This document shows positions 7,657 to 16,688 of a DNA stretch of 25,913 nucleotides, piece by piece; the stretch's first letter is position 1; the number at the start of each line of letters is the position of its first letter. The stretch is from CAZFER01 sp964517495 (GTDB taxonomy: Bacteria; Hinthialibacterota; Hinthialibacteria; Hinthialibacterales; Hinthialibacteraceae): the NCBI GenBank assembly GCA_964517495.1, contig CAZFER010000085.1, positions 1 to 25,913 of the forward strand, read 5' to 3'. A program made the position numbers and the translations under genes. The notes beneath the pieces were generated by a model. It saw only the letters and a list, made by a program, of their open reading frames with translations, did not search any database and was not told the origin of the DNA.

Positions 7657-8823
7657 ATGACACAAACCAACAACGGCGAAACCATTTACCGTACACGATA
7701 CAACACCGATCCAAAAGCAGCGAGCCAGGCGCCTGGCCGGGTTGAGATTCTTGGAAATCACACTGACTACAACGGTGGTTATGTACTGACAGTGGCCATT
7801 GACAAGGTGATAACATTCCATGGTGAAGCCCTCTCCGATCCAACCATCGTGCTTTATTCAGAAGCCATGGATGAGGAAGCGCAATTTTCATTGGAGATGA
7901 TTGAGAATACCTCTGATTATCCCTGGGCAAATTATGTCTTGGGTGTCGTGGATGAGCTAATAAAAGATGGACATTCCCTTGGAGGCTTTCGGGCTGTAAT
8001 CACCGGCGATTTACCCATTGGTGCTGGCGTGAGCAGTTCCGCTGCCCTTGAAACAGCAACCGCCATGTTCCTGCAAGCCCTCTTCCCCTTTAGCATCGAG
8101 AAAATGCGCCTTGCCAGCCTGTGCCGCCGTGCAGAAAATCGTTTCGTGGGTATGCCTTGTGGTATCCTCGATCAATTCTCTGTTGTTTTTGGACAGAACG
8201 ATTCAATGCTGTTTCTCGATTGTGATGATCTTACCCACAAAGTGTTACCCTTAAAATCACCTGCCCCTGCTGTCGTTTTATGTGATACAGGCTTTAAACG
8301 CGAGTTGGTTGAAAGCGAATACAGAAACCGACGAAACCAATGTGAGGCTGCCGCCCGTATATTGGGCGAAAAACTATCACGCCCGGTTCGATTTCTCCGT
8401 GATATAACCATTATGGAGTTTCTTGAATTGGAAGATACCCTGGACGATGTGCTACGCCGCCGAGTACGCCATATCATGTATGAAAACCAACGTGTTCAAC
8501 ATGGTGTCGCGGCGCTACAAATCAACGATATCGCCCATCTCGGTGAATTAATGCGGATTTCCCATGAAAGTTCGCGTGATAATTTCGAAAACAGCTGTGA
8601 AGAATTGGATGTATTGGTGGAAGAGGCATTAAAGACCCCCGGCTGTTATGGCGCTAAATTGACGGGAGGCGGCTTTGGCGGGGCGACTGTTAATCTGGTC
8701 GATGCGTCTGAGGCGGATGCTTTCTGCGAGGTTATCAAAGAACGCTACCAAAAACGGTTAAGCCGTGCCTGCACAGCCTGGATTTGCAAAATGGGAGACG
8801 GCGCAAAAATTCTCTACAAATGA
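7657..8823 (+). CDS. galK: Galactokinase (GHMP kinase family)
   Basis: This 388-residue GHMP kinase has the galactokinase signature near its N-terminus, PGRVEILGNHTDYNGGYVL (26-44), the phosphate-binding motif GDLPIGAGVSSSAALE (117-132), the catalytic Asp in CGILDQF (D172) and the C-terminal KLTGGGFGGATVNLV. Length is standard. It should phosphorylate galactose at C1 with ATP in the cytoplasm. The position that is Glu in the classical GEHTDYN motif is Asn34 here; that residue contacts the sugar in characterised galactokinases, so specificity may be shifted. It follows the epimerase by 18 bases, with a GGGG ribosome site 6-7 bases before ATG. It is the last gene of the operon, with a hairpin 19 bases after its stop. 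Confidence 0.87.
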   Translation: MTQTNNGETIYRTRYNTDPKAASQAPGRVEILGNHTDYNGGYVLTVAIDKVITFHGEALSDPTIVLYSEAMDEEAQFSLEMIENTSDYPWANYVLGVVDELIKDGHSLGGFRAVITGDLPIGAGVSSSAALETATAMFLQALFPFSIEKMRLASLCRRAENRFVGMPCGILDQFSVVFGQNDSMLFLDCDDLTHKVLPLKSPAPAVVLCDTGFKRELVESEYRNRRNQCEAAARILGEKLSRPVRFLRDITIMEFLELEDTLDDVLRRRVRHIMYENQRVQHGVAALQINDIAHLGELMRISHESSRDNFENSCEELDVLVEEALKTPGCYGAKLTGGGFGGATVNLVDASEADAFCEVIKERYQKRLSRACTAWICKMGDGAKILYK

Positions 8824-8842
8824 CAGTATGTCATAAAATCTA

Positions 8843-8873
8843 GGGTGGGTTAAAAGCGAAACGTAACCCACCC
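8843..8873. repeat. Perfect 10-bp hairpin after galactokinase gene
   Basis: GGGTGGGTTA (8843-8852) and TAACCCACCC (8864-8873) flank an 11-base loop. It could help end transcription of the upstream operon, but no T-run follows. The same GGGT/ACCC theme occurs in family B, so it is probably a repeat first and a terminator only incidentally. Confidence 0.65.
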
Positions 8874-8906
8874 ATCACCCGCGCCATCCCCAAAAATGAT
8901 TTCAAA

Positions 8907-8935
8907 AGGGAGGGCAAGGCTCCCGCCGAGCCGTT
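8907..8935 (+). repeat. Repeat family A half-element
   Basis: 27 of 29 bases match the reverse complement of 30-58, and GGCTCCCGCCGAGCCGTTAT (8918-8937) is identical to 3-22. Only one arm is present here, so the hairpin of the first copy is not formed. It lies between the convergent galactokinase and DUF4954 genes. Confidence 0.8.
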
Positions 8936-8969
8936 ATCATTTCACGGTTTTGAGGCATCCCCTTCTATA

Positions 8970-10943
8970 TCACTTTAATTCACTTATCAAACCGCGCCAA
9001 ACTTCACCCTGCTTTTTCGTTTCCTTAATTTGGTGATACAGATGCTGCACAAAACGATTCTCTTCCAGGCTGCCGCGCACGGCGTTAAAGTCCATTTCAG
9101 GATTATCATCGCTGCATCCCAGGCCATATCCAATTTGAGCTTTCGGAGCGAATTCCTTCTCCGCATCTTTTATGATCATATTCAGCCACTTTTCTTTGCC
9201 GTCCGCCCAATCCTGGATGATGGTTAGATAGTCGTCTTTGTTAAATTCTTTAAACGGTTTACCGTTCAGGCGTTCCAATAGGCTGCAACACCAATCCCAG
9301 GCATCATCGGCATACTGATCATACAATATTTGAATTTCATCGTATAACGCAAAGATGGAAGAAAATTCACCGGCTTCAATGGAGTCCATCAAGCGGTTGA
9401 TTTTAGGCTGCGGAACAAGCCATCCCGCCGCATCCGTCCAATGAAATGGAGATGCATTCGCCGATGGAGCGATCGCTTCTTTCAGTGCATTAAAAGAGGC
9501 GGGCTTTTTTTGCTGATGAAGTTTAGTCGTTAGTTGCTCGCCCACATATATTTTCAGGGCTATTTCATAATACTTTCGGCATGTTTTCAACATGAGCCGC
9601 TTGATGGAAAAGCCTTTATGGGCCACATATTCCTGCTTTTTATTACTCTGTTCCGATAAAGTCCCCAGCACCGAAATAGCACGCTCTATCCGTTCCGCCA
9701 GGTAAGGATTCCAAAAGTCAAAATGAATTTTATCCAATTGATACGTACCTTTTCGCCGGTCCCGGGTTGGCCATTTTTGGCTATCCCTTAAAGTGCCCAC
9801 CGTAAATAAATTCATCGCGGGTGTGACTACACTTTTGCCTTGATCCTCGTTGACATATGAGCAGGGGAGATCGGAGGCGTCGAAATTGGCGTAATGCTTA
9901 CCAAGAACCACCGAAAAGGGAGCCACTCGGCTGGGCCATAACAAATAGGAAAATGAACCCGTTTTAGCGCCTCGTTCCATAATCCCTTGATGCACGGGTC
10001 CCAGTTTATACATATGGTTGCTTTGGTTGGTTCCACTGCCGGCGTTATAGAAGGAAATCATCGCGGCAATCAACAAGGTGGATTTATGGTGTGATACCGA
10101 ATAAGGTCCGGCAAACAATGAACAGGCCTCGCCATGCATGCCTTCACTATTGGCAAAAAAGGCGGAATGTTCGGCAGAAAACTGCTTTTCCAGTTTAACG
10201 CTCTGCCCGATAAAGCATTCACTGACAATTACCTGTGAATCAAGTTTTGACCCGGATTGCACAATAAAATCACGGGCATCCACGCCATGCCCAATCATTG
10301 ATGGAGCTTCCCGTTCACTGATAATGGTTCCGTTCTCCACATATTCAGCACCGTGGATTTGGGCATATGGATGAAGATAAACGTCAATAATGGTTTTACT
10401 GTTCTCAATCAGGCAGGATTGACCAATATAACCGATCGAACGTTTTTTCCCTTTCACATATGTTTTAATTAAAGTATCTAAAATTTCAATCAATTTGGGC
10501 CGATGACGAAAAACGGCCATACAATAAGCCAATTGGGCGGAAAGGTGATCGAATATCTTGATTTCCCGACCACCGGCTTCATTTAATACATTGATTTCCA
10601 CACCATTACCAAACGTGGAGGATTCGCCCATTGAAATCGAATTCACATTGCGAATCACGGCTTCATCACCGATTTCATAACGGCTTAAACATCCCACATG
10701 TTCAACCAGGACATTATTACCAATCGTGCAATCCGCAATTTTGCTATGATATAAACCACTTTTGGATGATGATGGTTCAGATAGGGATAGGCTTCCTATC
10801 GTGACATCACCCAAAAAATGGACAAACCGAATACGTTGTAAATCAACTGGATCATGAACGACAACAGAATTCCAGTTTTCGGCAAAACAGCCTTGGGATT
10901 CCAATGTACGAATTTCAGATTCAGTCAGGTTGCGATACGCCAT
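8970..10943 (-). CDS. DUF4954-type left-handed beta-helix protein
   Basis: This protein has 657 residues from ATG 10943, which has AGGA 6 bases upstream; the ATG at 10949 abuts that site and is less likely. From memory the N-terminus (MAYRNLTESEIRTLESQGC) and overall size match DUF4954 proteins. Residues about 45-350 are rich in short hydrophobic turns such as IGNNVLVEHVG, IGDEAVIRNV, SMIGHGVDARDFIV and IGQSVKLEKQ. These resemble hexapeptide-repeat (LpxA/GlmU-like) left-handed beta-helices, often acyl- or nucleotidyl-transferases. The last 300 residues are mainly helical. No signal peptide is seen. The activity is unknown. It lies 48 bases behind the ADP-forming acyl-CoA synthetase on the same strand, so the two may be cotranscribed. 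Confidence 0.75.
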   Translation of the reverse strand: MAYRNLTESEIRTLESQGCFAENWNSVVVHDPVDLQRIRFVHFLGDVTIGSLSLSEPSSSKSGLYHSKIADCTIGNNVLVEHVGCLSRYEIGDEAVIRNVNSISMGESSTFGNGVEINVLNEAGGREIKIFDHLSAQLAYCMAVFRHRPKLIEILDTLIKTYVKGKKRSIGYIGQSCLIENSKTIIDVYLHPYAQIHGAEYVENGTIISEREAPSMIGHGVDARDFIVQSGSKLDSQVIVSECFIGQSVKLEKQFSAEHSAFFANSEGMHGEACSLFAGPYSVSHHKSTLLIAAMISFYNAGSGTNQSNHMYKLGPVHQGIMERGAKTGSFSYLLWPSRVAPFSVVLGKHYANFDASDLPCSYVNEDQGKSVVTPAMNLFTVGTLRDSQKWPTRDRRKGTYQLDKIHFDFWNPYLAERIERAISVLGTLSEQSNKKQEYVAHKGFSIKRLMLKTCRKYYEIALKIYVGEQLTTKLHQQKKPASFNALKEAIAPSANASPFHWTDAAGWLVPQPKINRLMDSIEAGEFSSIFALYDEIQILYDQYADDAWDWCCSLLERLNGKPFKEFNKDDYLTIIQDWADGKEKWLNMIIKDAEKEFAPKAQIGYGLGCSDDNPEMDFNAVRGSLEENRFVQHLYHQIKETKKQGEVWRGLISELK

Positions 10944-10991
10944 AATCATTCCTTTTCATTCATGTCACTTTTGTATAAAAAAACCTTTTAA

Positions 10992-13121
10992 TTACAGTAA
11001 AATCCGGGCATCAACTGCAAAACAACCCTGCCCGCTATCCAATACTTTTAGAGGATTGATATCCAACTCGGTAATCTCTGGACATGCCACGGCTAATTGG
11101 GATAATCCTGATAGACATTTCACCAGCGAAGCAATATCCCGTGCCTCGCTTCCTCTCACTCCCTCCAGCAAGGGATAAGCTTTGATGGCGCGAATCATCT
11201 TATCGATTGTCTTTGGTCCAACCGGAGCTACAGCAAAGCTGACATCTTTTAATATTTCGACGTATGTCCCACCCAAACCAAAGAGTAGCACCGCCCCGAA
11301 AGATGAATCACGTTTTAACCCTAAAATAACTTCCTCACCTTCGGTGATCATTTTTTGAATAAGAACACCTTCAATGTCCGCATCAGGTTGATTAGCCTTC
11401 ACACTCGAACAGATTGAGTCATACGCTTCTGCCGCGGCTGATGGGCTCTCAATATTTAAACGAATTCCACCCACATCAAATTTATGAATGATATCGGGTG
11501 AGGCGATTTTCATGGCAACGGGGCATCCCACAAATTGGGCTATCTCCTCAGCCTCCCTGGCGGACTGTGCGACGTCACATTCCGCGACGGGGATGCCAAA
11601 TGTTTTTAAAACATCCTGTGTCTGAAGAGGGGATAACATGCGTGTCCCATTTTGTTTTGCAATTGAAAGCATTTCAGTAACATGTTTTAAATCCCCTGTT
11701 TCTATCTTGATAGGAGGATCTTTCTCTTCAGCCAACGTTTGTGTAAACGCATAAACCTGAGCGAACGCCCGGCACATGGATTCCGGAAGGATATAGTGAG
11801 GAATACGATTTCGCCTCAGGATGTCAACTCCCTTGTAAACATCGGTTTCTCCCATAAACGAAGCATAGATGGGTTTATCGCTCTTTGATGATTGATTGCA
11901 TACAGCCTCGGCGATGGCTTCTATGTCTGTCATGGATTGTGGAGTGAGAATCACAAACGCGCCATCCACATTGTCATCCTTCAAAATCGTTTCGATCGCG
12001 ATTTCATAACGGTCAGCGTGTGCATCGCCAATCACATCAACAGGATTTTTGGTGTTAGCGGTTTTGGGAAGATTGCGCCGCAAGACATTAGCGGTTTCCT
12101 CACCAAATTGAGCCAATTGAAGATTGTTTCTAACTGCGGAATCCGTAACTAACACCCCAGGCCCACCGGCGTTTGTAATAATGGAAACTCGTTTTCCTTT
12201 GGGTTGGGGTTGATACGCAAAGGCGACTGCCGCATCGAACATCTCTTCGATATCATCACAACGAATAATCCCACATTGACGTAGAGCGGCATCGCATATC
12301 TCATCACTTCCCGCGAGTGAACCGGTGTGGGACGCGGCAGCGGATGCACCTTCATCTGTTCGCCCCGACTTCAGCAATAATATCGGTTTACCACTTTCCG
12401 CAATTATGTTTTGAGCAGCTTCCATCAATGCTCGGCCATTGGTTATCTCTTCAAGATACAACAAAATAACCTCGGTTTCCGGATCGTCTTTTAGGTAATA
12501 CATCAGATCAATTTCGGTGATATCCGCTTTGTTACCAAAACTGACGAACTTGGAAAAGCCTATATGCTTGGCATACGCATAATCCAAAACAGCCGTACAC
12601 AGTGCCCCGCTCTGCGATAAAAAGGCAATATTCCCCGCTTCCGGCATGCGGCGGGCAAAGGAGGCGTTTAAACGCACCTGTTCATCAGTATTAATTACAC
12701 CCAAGCAGTTGGGACCAATAAATGATATATCATATTTGGCGGCGATCTCTCTTAATTGATCTTCGCGCTGTTTCCCTTTTTCACCAATTTCCCGAAAGCC
12801 CGCGGATATTATAACCACCGAATGAATGCCCTTTTGACCACACTGCTCCAGCGCCATATGGCAGACATGGCTGGGGAAAACCAGAATGGCCATATCCACA
12901 GGATCCTCGATATCTACAACATATTTATAGGTTTTAAAGCACTTAATGGATTGACAACCCGGACTGACTGGAAAAAGAGTTCCTTGAAATTCACTCTTCA
13001 AAAGGTTGTCAAAAATATCATGAGGAACCGTTCCGGTCGTGTTGTTTGTCCCCACCACCGCAATGGAATGTGGAGAGAAAATAGTATTTAAATGATCCAA
13101 TCGATTTTTCTGTTCAGTCAT
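10992..13121 (-). CDS. ADP-forming acyl-CoA (acetate-CoA) ligase
   Basis: This 709-residue protein fuses the alpha and beta parts of NDP-forming acyl-CoA synthetases. Residues about 13-110 form a CoA-binding Rossmann domain (SIAVVGTNNTTG). Residues 130-460 form two succinyl-CoA-ligase-like domains, with FIGPNCLGVIN (134-144), LSQSGAL (168-174) and the probable phospho-His H265 in SHTGSLAG. Residues about 480-709 form an ATP-grasp domain (PVAMKIASPDIIHK, GGIRLNI, LLFGLGGTYVEILKD). There is no GNAT domain, so it is not the Pat-type fusion. It would interconvert acyl-CoA plus ADP and Pi with acid, ATP and CoA, a common way to make ATP in fermenting cells; the acyl group is not evident. GGAAGG lies 7 bases before the ATG. 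The DUF4954 gene follows. Confidence 0.9.
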   Translation of the reverse strand: MTEQKNRLDHLNTIFSPHSIAVVGTNNTTGTVPHDIFDNLLKSEFQGTLFPVSPGCQSIKCFKTYKYVVDIEDPVDMAILVFPSHVCHMALEQCGQKGIHSVVIISAGFREIGEKGKQREDQLREIAAKYDISFIGPNCLGVINTDEQVRLNASFARRMPEAGNIAFLSQSGALCTAVLDYAYAKHIGFSKFVSFGNKADITEIDLMYYLKDDPETEVILLYLEEITNGRALMEAAQNIIAESGKPILLLKSGRTDEGASAAASHTGSLAGSDEICDAALRQCGIIRCDDIEEMFDAAVAFAYQPQPKGKRVSIITNAGGPGVLVTDSAVRNNLQLAQFGEETANVLRRNLPKTANTKNPVDVIGDAHADRYEIAIETILKDDNVDGAFVILTPQSMTDIEAIAEAVCNQSSKSDKPIYASFMGETDVYKGVDILRRNRIPHYILPESMCRAFAQVYAFTQTLAEEKDPPIKIETGDLKHVTEMLSIAKQNGTRMLSPLQTQDVLKTFGIPVAECDVAQSAREAEEIAQFVGCPVAMKIASPDIIHKFDVGGIRLNIESPSAAAEAYDSICSSVKANQPDADIEGVLIQKMITEGEEVILGLKRDSSFGAVLLFGLGGTYVEILKDVSFAVAPVGPKTIDKMIRAIKAYPLLEGVRGSEARDIASLVKCLSGLSQLAVACPEITELDINPLKVLDSGQGCFAVDARILL

Positions 13122-13500
13122 GAATAAACCTTCCCAATATTATATACAATAAGTGTCGTAATCAGTCAGCCATTCGAAGTGTCATTCCTCTCCCAAGGCT
13201 GCTGATCTTTACCCAAAAGTTTCTTAATCAATCGAAATTGTGTGCGAATCCTTCAACCCTCCCCGAACCCCTCCCAGGTTTGGAAGGAAAATGGTTACCA
13301 TACCCGCTTAGCGATTCTAAAACCTCCTGGAATCCCTCTTCGTTATCGGCTATCCACTTCTCCCCCAAGCCTGGGGGAGATTCAGAGGAGGTTGATCGTT
13401 GGCCCCATACCTTTGACTGACATGCGGCCAAGTATCATGTTAAATGTTAAGTTGCTAAAATAGGGAATTCCCTTAAAAAAGTTCCATCAACTAAAATCAC
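13122..13500. other. Intergenic region with a composite repeat
   Basis: This lies between the acyl carrier protein gene and the acyl-CoA ligase gene, both on the minus strand. It is dominated by the family C element at 13253-13395. Near the acyl carrier protein stop is a perfect palindrome, AGGGAATTCCCT (13462-13473), followed on the minus strand by ATTTTA; it could be a weak terminator. Short open frames across the repeat have no protein character. Confidence 0.55.
13253..13395. repeat. MITE-like composite element, family C
   Basis: The left edge TCAACCCTCCCC and the right edge GAGGAGGTTGA form imperfect inverted ends. Inside is an 8-bp hairpin, CTCCCCCA (13360-13367) / TGGGGGAG (13372-13379), with a 4-base loop. 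The left edge and its upstream TGTGCG context match the copy at 22501. It carries no coding capacity of its own. Confidence 0.65.
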
Positions 13501-13746
13501 CTATGATTTGACATAGTTTGAGAGAAAGTCGACAGCCCCATTCACATCCTGAACTTCCAGGGCGGCATCCTCTTCCATATCAATGTCAAATTCTTCTTCG
13601 AACGCTGCCACCAATTCCAGGCTTTGTTGTGAATCCGCACCGAGGTCGAAGACAAAATTTGACTCAGGTTGGATTTCTTCTTCATTGATTTTCAGTACAT
13701 TGGCAATCACGTTTTTAACGCGTTTTAAAATTTCTTCTCGCTCCAT
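13501..13746 (-). CDS. Acyl carrier protein with DSQ instead of DSL
   Basis: This 81-residue acidic protein has the four-helix acyl carrier pattern: an N-terminal helix (EEILKRVKNVIANVL), LGADS with S39 as the expected 4'-phosphopantetheine site, and helix II (LELVAAFEEEFDI). The residue after the serine is Gln40 (DSQQ), where type II fatty acid carriers have Leu (DSL), and the helix II start is altered accordingly. AGGAG lies 6-7 bases before the ATG. It stands alone: no ketosynthase, malonyl transferase or other fab gene is adjacent. It is therefore either a relocated fatty acid carrier or a specialised carrier for another acyl pathway; the nearby acyl-CoA ligase is a conceivable but unproven partner. 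Confidence 0.88.
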   Translation of the reverse strand: MEREEILKRVKNVIANVLKINEEEIQPESNFVFDLGADSQQSLELVAAFEEEFDIDMEEDAALEVQDVNGAVDFLSNYVKS

Positions 13747-13873
13747 TCCATTCTCCTAATAATCAAAGTTGATAATGTACTATCCACAAAAATGGATAAT
13801 TCATCAAGTGCTATTTAACACCTTGGAATGATTGGAAATACTCACAATTTCCTGGAGTCACCAGGATTTCTTA

Positions 13874-15652
13874 TCATCTGGGTAAATGAATGGAAAAAGT
13901 GCTTCCCTCGCTGGGGATACTTTCCACGGTTACATAACCTTGATGAGCATGAATGATATGCTTGACAATGGCGAGCCCTAGACCAGTTCCCCCCATTTTC
14001 CGGCTGCGGGCTTTATCCACCCGGTAAAACCGTTCGAAAATTCGTCTTAAATGGGACGGATCGATTCCACACCCCAAATCCTGGACATGGATAATGATCT
14101 CGGTTTTGGTTTGGATGGTTTCAATCTGAACTTCCGAGTTGTGATCACTATATTTAATCGCGTTGTCAATCAAATTAACCAGTGCTTGCTCAAATAGGTG
14201 GGGATTGATTTCCGCTTGAATGGTATCATCACAAAAGGCATTAATGACAATGCCCTTTTCTTCAGCTTTATGTTTACAACATTCAATGGACGAATTCAAA
14301 ACAGGTAAAATAGGCTGTTTTTCCAATTTAATCCGGTTTTTGGCATCATCGCTTTCAGATTGCTCGATGCGGGAAAGGCTTAACAAATCTTCAATAATGG
14401 CATGAAGCCGGTCCGCCTGCTTGGCAATAATAGTCAAGAAACGTTGTGAATCTTCCCGCACCTCCATGGCGCCATCCAAAAGCGTTTCGACAAAACCTTT
14501 AATTGAAGTAACTGGGGTTTTTAATTCATGCGACACATTCGCAACAAAATCGCGGCGTAAATCTTCCAGTCGGCGAATCCTGGTGACATCATCCAAAACA
14601 ATCACCGCCCCGATTTGCTGACCTTCTGAATCGCTTAGGGGGGAACCATGAGCTTGCAAAAAGCGGTTTTCTGTCTCTTCCAGCATCATTTCCCCTTCGA
14701 TGGGATGATGAGTTGAGAGAGCTTTGAGAATAAAATCATGCAATTCTTTGTTTTCAATAAACTCGGCGATGTTTCTCCCTTCAACATGATCCGATTTAAC
14801 ATTCAACCATTCAGCCGCTGATTGATTCAAACTGATTAAGCGCGCCTGGCTATCGACCGCGATAACGCCCTCGATCATGCTGGTAAGAATCGCCTCCTGC
14901 TGGTTGCGCTGCTGGATAATCGTACGAATCCGATCATCCAACTGTTCGGCCATTTTGTTCATGGCAATAGCCAGCGAGCCGATTTCTTCATATTCAGGGA
15001 TTTCCAGTTTGCTCTTCAAGTCTCCATACGCGAAACGTTCAGCACCCGCTTTCAATCGTTGGATGGGTTTGCTAATACTGCGTGATATCACTAAACTGAT
15101 GAGGGCTACCACGAGAGCGACCACCAAGCCTGCTAATACGATGCGCATATAAATATTTCGCAGTACTTGCTTGATATCATCAGAGGGGATCGATGTACGT
15201 ACTACAGCTATAGTTTTACCATTCTGTTTAAACGGTATGGCAACATACATCATGGTTTTATTAATAGTATGACTATAACGTTCGAATTTTCCGTATCCTG
15301 TATTCAACGCGGATTGGATTTCCGGGCGACGGATATGATTATCCAATTCAGAAGGATTTTTATCCGTTTCCCCGATCACTTTCCCGCTTGTAAGAATGAC
15401 AGTAATGCGCGAAGATAAAATTTGACTTAACTCAAGACAAACATCATTAACCCATTCATTTTCCAACGGCTGATCAGATTTTTTCAGATCATTTTCAACA
15501 ATTTCTGCATAGGTTTCAAGTTTTTCTTCCAGATAGGTTAAGTACAAATCCCGCAAAGCATCTGATGTATACCACGTTACAGCAAACAAGGAGAGAATAA
15601 CAACGATTAGATATGATGGATACAGCTGCCATAACAGCCTTTTTTTGGGCAC
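13874..15652 (-). CDS. PhoR-type sensor histidine kinase
   Basis: This 592-residue membrane kinase has TM1 (10-28), a periplasmic sensor of about 140 residues, TM2 (170-190), HAMP (190-240), PAS (250-355), HisKA with phospho-acceptor H375 in VSHELKTPVTS, and a HATPase domain with NLIDNAIKYS, DLGCGI and GGTGLGLAIVKHI. The order TM-sensor-TM-HAMP-PAS-kinase matches PhoR of Gram-positive bacteria and many deep lineages, where it pairs with a PhoB/PhoP regulator; the regulator gene lies 105 bases upstream in the same direction. The start is GTG at 15652 with AAAGG about 9 bases before it. No phosphate transport genes are nearby, so phosphate sensing is an inference from family only. Confidence 0.9.
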   Translation of the reverse strand: MPKKRLLWQLYPSYLIVVILSLFAVTWYTSDALRDLYLTYLEEKLETYAEIVENDLKKSDQPLENEWVNDVCLELSQILSSRITVILTSGKVIGETDKNPSELDNHIRRPEIQSALNTGYGKFERYSHTINKTMMYVAIPFKQNGKTIAVVRTSIPSDDIKQVLRNIYMRIVLAGLVVALVVALISLVISRSISKPIQRLKAGAERFAYGDLKSKLEIPEYEEIGSLAIAMNKMAEQLDDRIRTIIQQRNQQEAILTSMIEGVIAVDSQARLISLNQSAAEWLNVKSDHVEGRNIAEFIENKELHDFILKALSTHHPIEGEMMLEETENRFLQAHGSPLSDSEGQQIGAVIVLDDVTRIRRLEDLRRDFVANVSHELKTPVTSIKGFVETLLDGAMEVREDSQRFLTIIAKQADRLHAIIEDLLSLSRIEQSESDDAKNRIKLEKQPILPVLNSSIECCKHKAEEKGIVINAFCDDTIQAEINPHLFEQALVNLIDNAIKYSDHNSEVQIETIQTKTEIIIHVQDLGCGIDPSHLRRIFERFYRVDKARSRKMGGTGLGLAIVKHIIHAHQGYVTVESIPSEGSTFSIHLPR

Positions 15653-15757
15653 TCGTATCGACCTTTACTCTTACTCATGGGAATAATGACGATAACAATT
15701 ATAACGCTTTGATTTGTTCATGCCTATACATCCACACATTATATTGGAATAGTTTCA

Positions 15758-16450
15758 TCAAACAATATCCTGAAAACGGTAACCAACCCCTCGCACGGTT
15801 TCGATGAATTTTCCACAACTACCCAACTTTTTGCGTAACCCAACAATTTGAACATCGACGGAGCGTTCTGTAACCGGGTAATCATCGCCATGCACGGAAT
15901 CAATGATCTGCCCACGGGTAAAAACCCAGCCGGGCCTCCGAACCAAAAAGTGAAGAATGCGGTATTCGGTCAAAGTCAAATCAACCGATTTGCCGTTTAC
16001 GATCACCTCATGGCGTCCTGGGTTAATTTCCAAGTTATAAACCTTGATAGTGGTGTTTTCGTTGATCGGGTCTGCGGCTTTCCGGCGCAAAACAGCTTTG
16101 ATCCGAGCGGAGAGGATATTGGGACTAAAGGGTTTAGGGATGTAATCATCCGCCCCCCGTTCCAAGCCCTTTACCACATCAGCCTCTTCACCTTTGGCGG
16201 TCAGCATGACAATGGGGATATCCTTGGTTTTGGCATCCTGTTTAAGCAAGCGGCATACCTCCAACCCATCCACTCCCGGAAGCATCAGATCGAGTACGAT
16301 CAAGTCTGGTGCACCGGTCCGGGCATAACGAATAGCCTCTTCACCCGTGGTCACACATTTTACGACGAAGTTCTCTTTGTTCAGATTGTACTCCACCAGA
16401 CTCAAAATATCCTCTTCATCATCAACAACAAGAATGTTTTCCTTTGTCAT
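15758..16450 (-). CDS. PhoB/PhoP-type response regulator
   Basis: This 230-residue OmpR/PhoB-class regulator has a receiver domain at 1-120 with acidic pocket D10-D11, phospho-acceptor D54 (VLDLMLPG), a switch Thr in VMLTAKGEE and the conserved Lys in YIPKPFSP. A winged-helix DNA-binding domain occupies 130-228 (LTEYRILHFLVRRPGWVF, then VDVQIVGLRKKLG, then ETVRGVGYRF). AAGGAAAATTT precedes the ATG. It is the upstream partner of the adjacent PhoR-type kinase and would be phosphorylated by it at D54. The upstream leader holds GAGTC twice, 7 bases apart (near 16483-16494), which is too little to call a Pho box. Confidence 0.92.
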   Translation of the reverse strand: MTKENILVVDDEEDILSLVEYNLNKENFVVKCVTTGEEAIRYARTGAPDLIVLDLMLPGVDGLEVCRLLKQDAKTKDIPIVMLTAKGEEADVVKGLERGADDYIPKPFSPNILSARIKAVLRRKAADPINENTTIKVYNLEINPGRHEVIVNGKSVDLTLTEYRILHFLVRRPGWVFTRGQIIDSVHGDDYPVTERSVDVQIVGLRKKLGSCGKFIETVRGVGYRFQDIV

Positions 16451-16688
16451 AAATTTTCCTTATGGTTTGATAAAATTATATTATGATTTGGTGAGTCCTG
16501 AGTCATAATCGTTTTATTAGAATATATAAAGATTAGTATAATTTTTGGAAAGGTGCAAGGATTCCTTCTTGAATTTAAAGGCAGCGATCCAGCTCAAAAA
16601 GCTTCATAAGTAAAGAATTTAATTATATTTACGAATTGTTAGCATTTCTTATTCTGTTTTTAACCAATATTTAACGTAAATAATGTCA

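Noticed and set aside
8843..8873. Intrinsic terminator of the galactokinase operon
   Set aside because: The hairpin is perfect, but no U-tract follows and its sequence resembles the dispersed repeats, so it is listed as a repeat.
13228..13463. Overlapping short open frames on both strands
   Set aside because: They lie in the family C repeat and flank and are rich in Pro/Gly/Ser from C/G runs; no protein character.
15848..16486. 212-codon plus-strand open frame over the response regulator gene
   Set aside because: It is antisense to a complete PhoB-type gene, with no recognisable domain and no ribosome site.
16451..16688. A DUF5989-like small gene after the SxtJ-like gene
   Set aside because: No hydrophobic short frame with a start and ribosome site is visible on the minus strand here.
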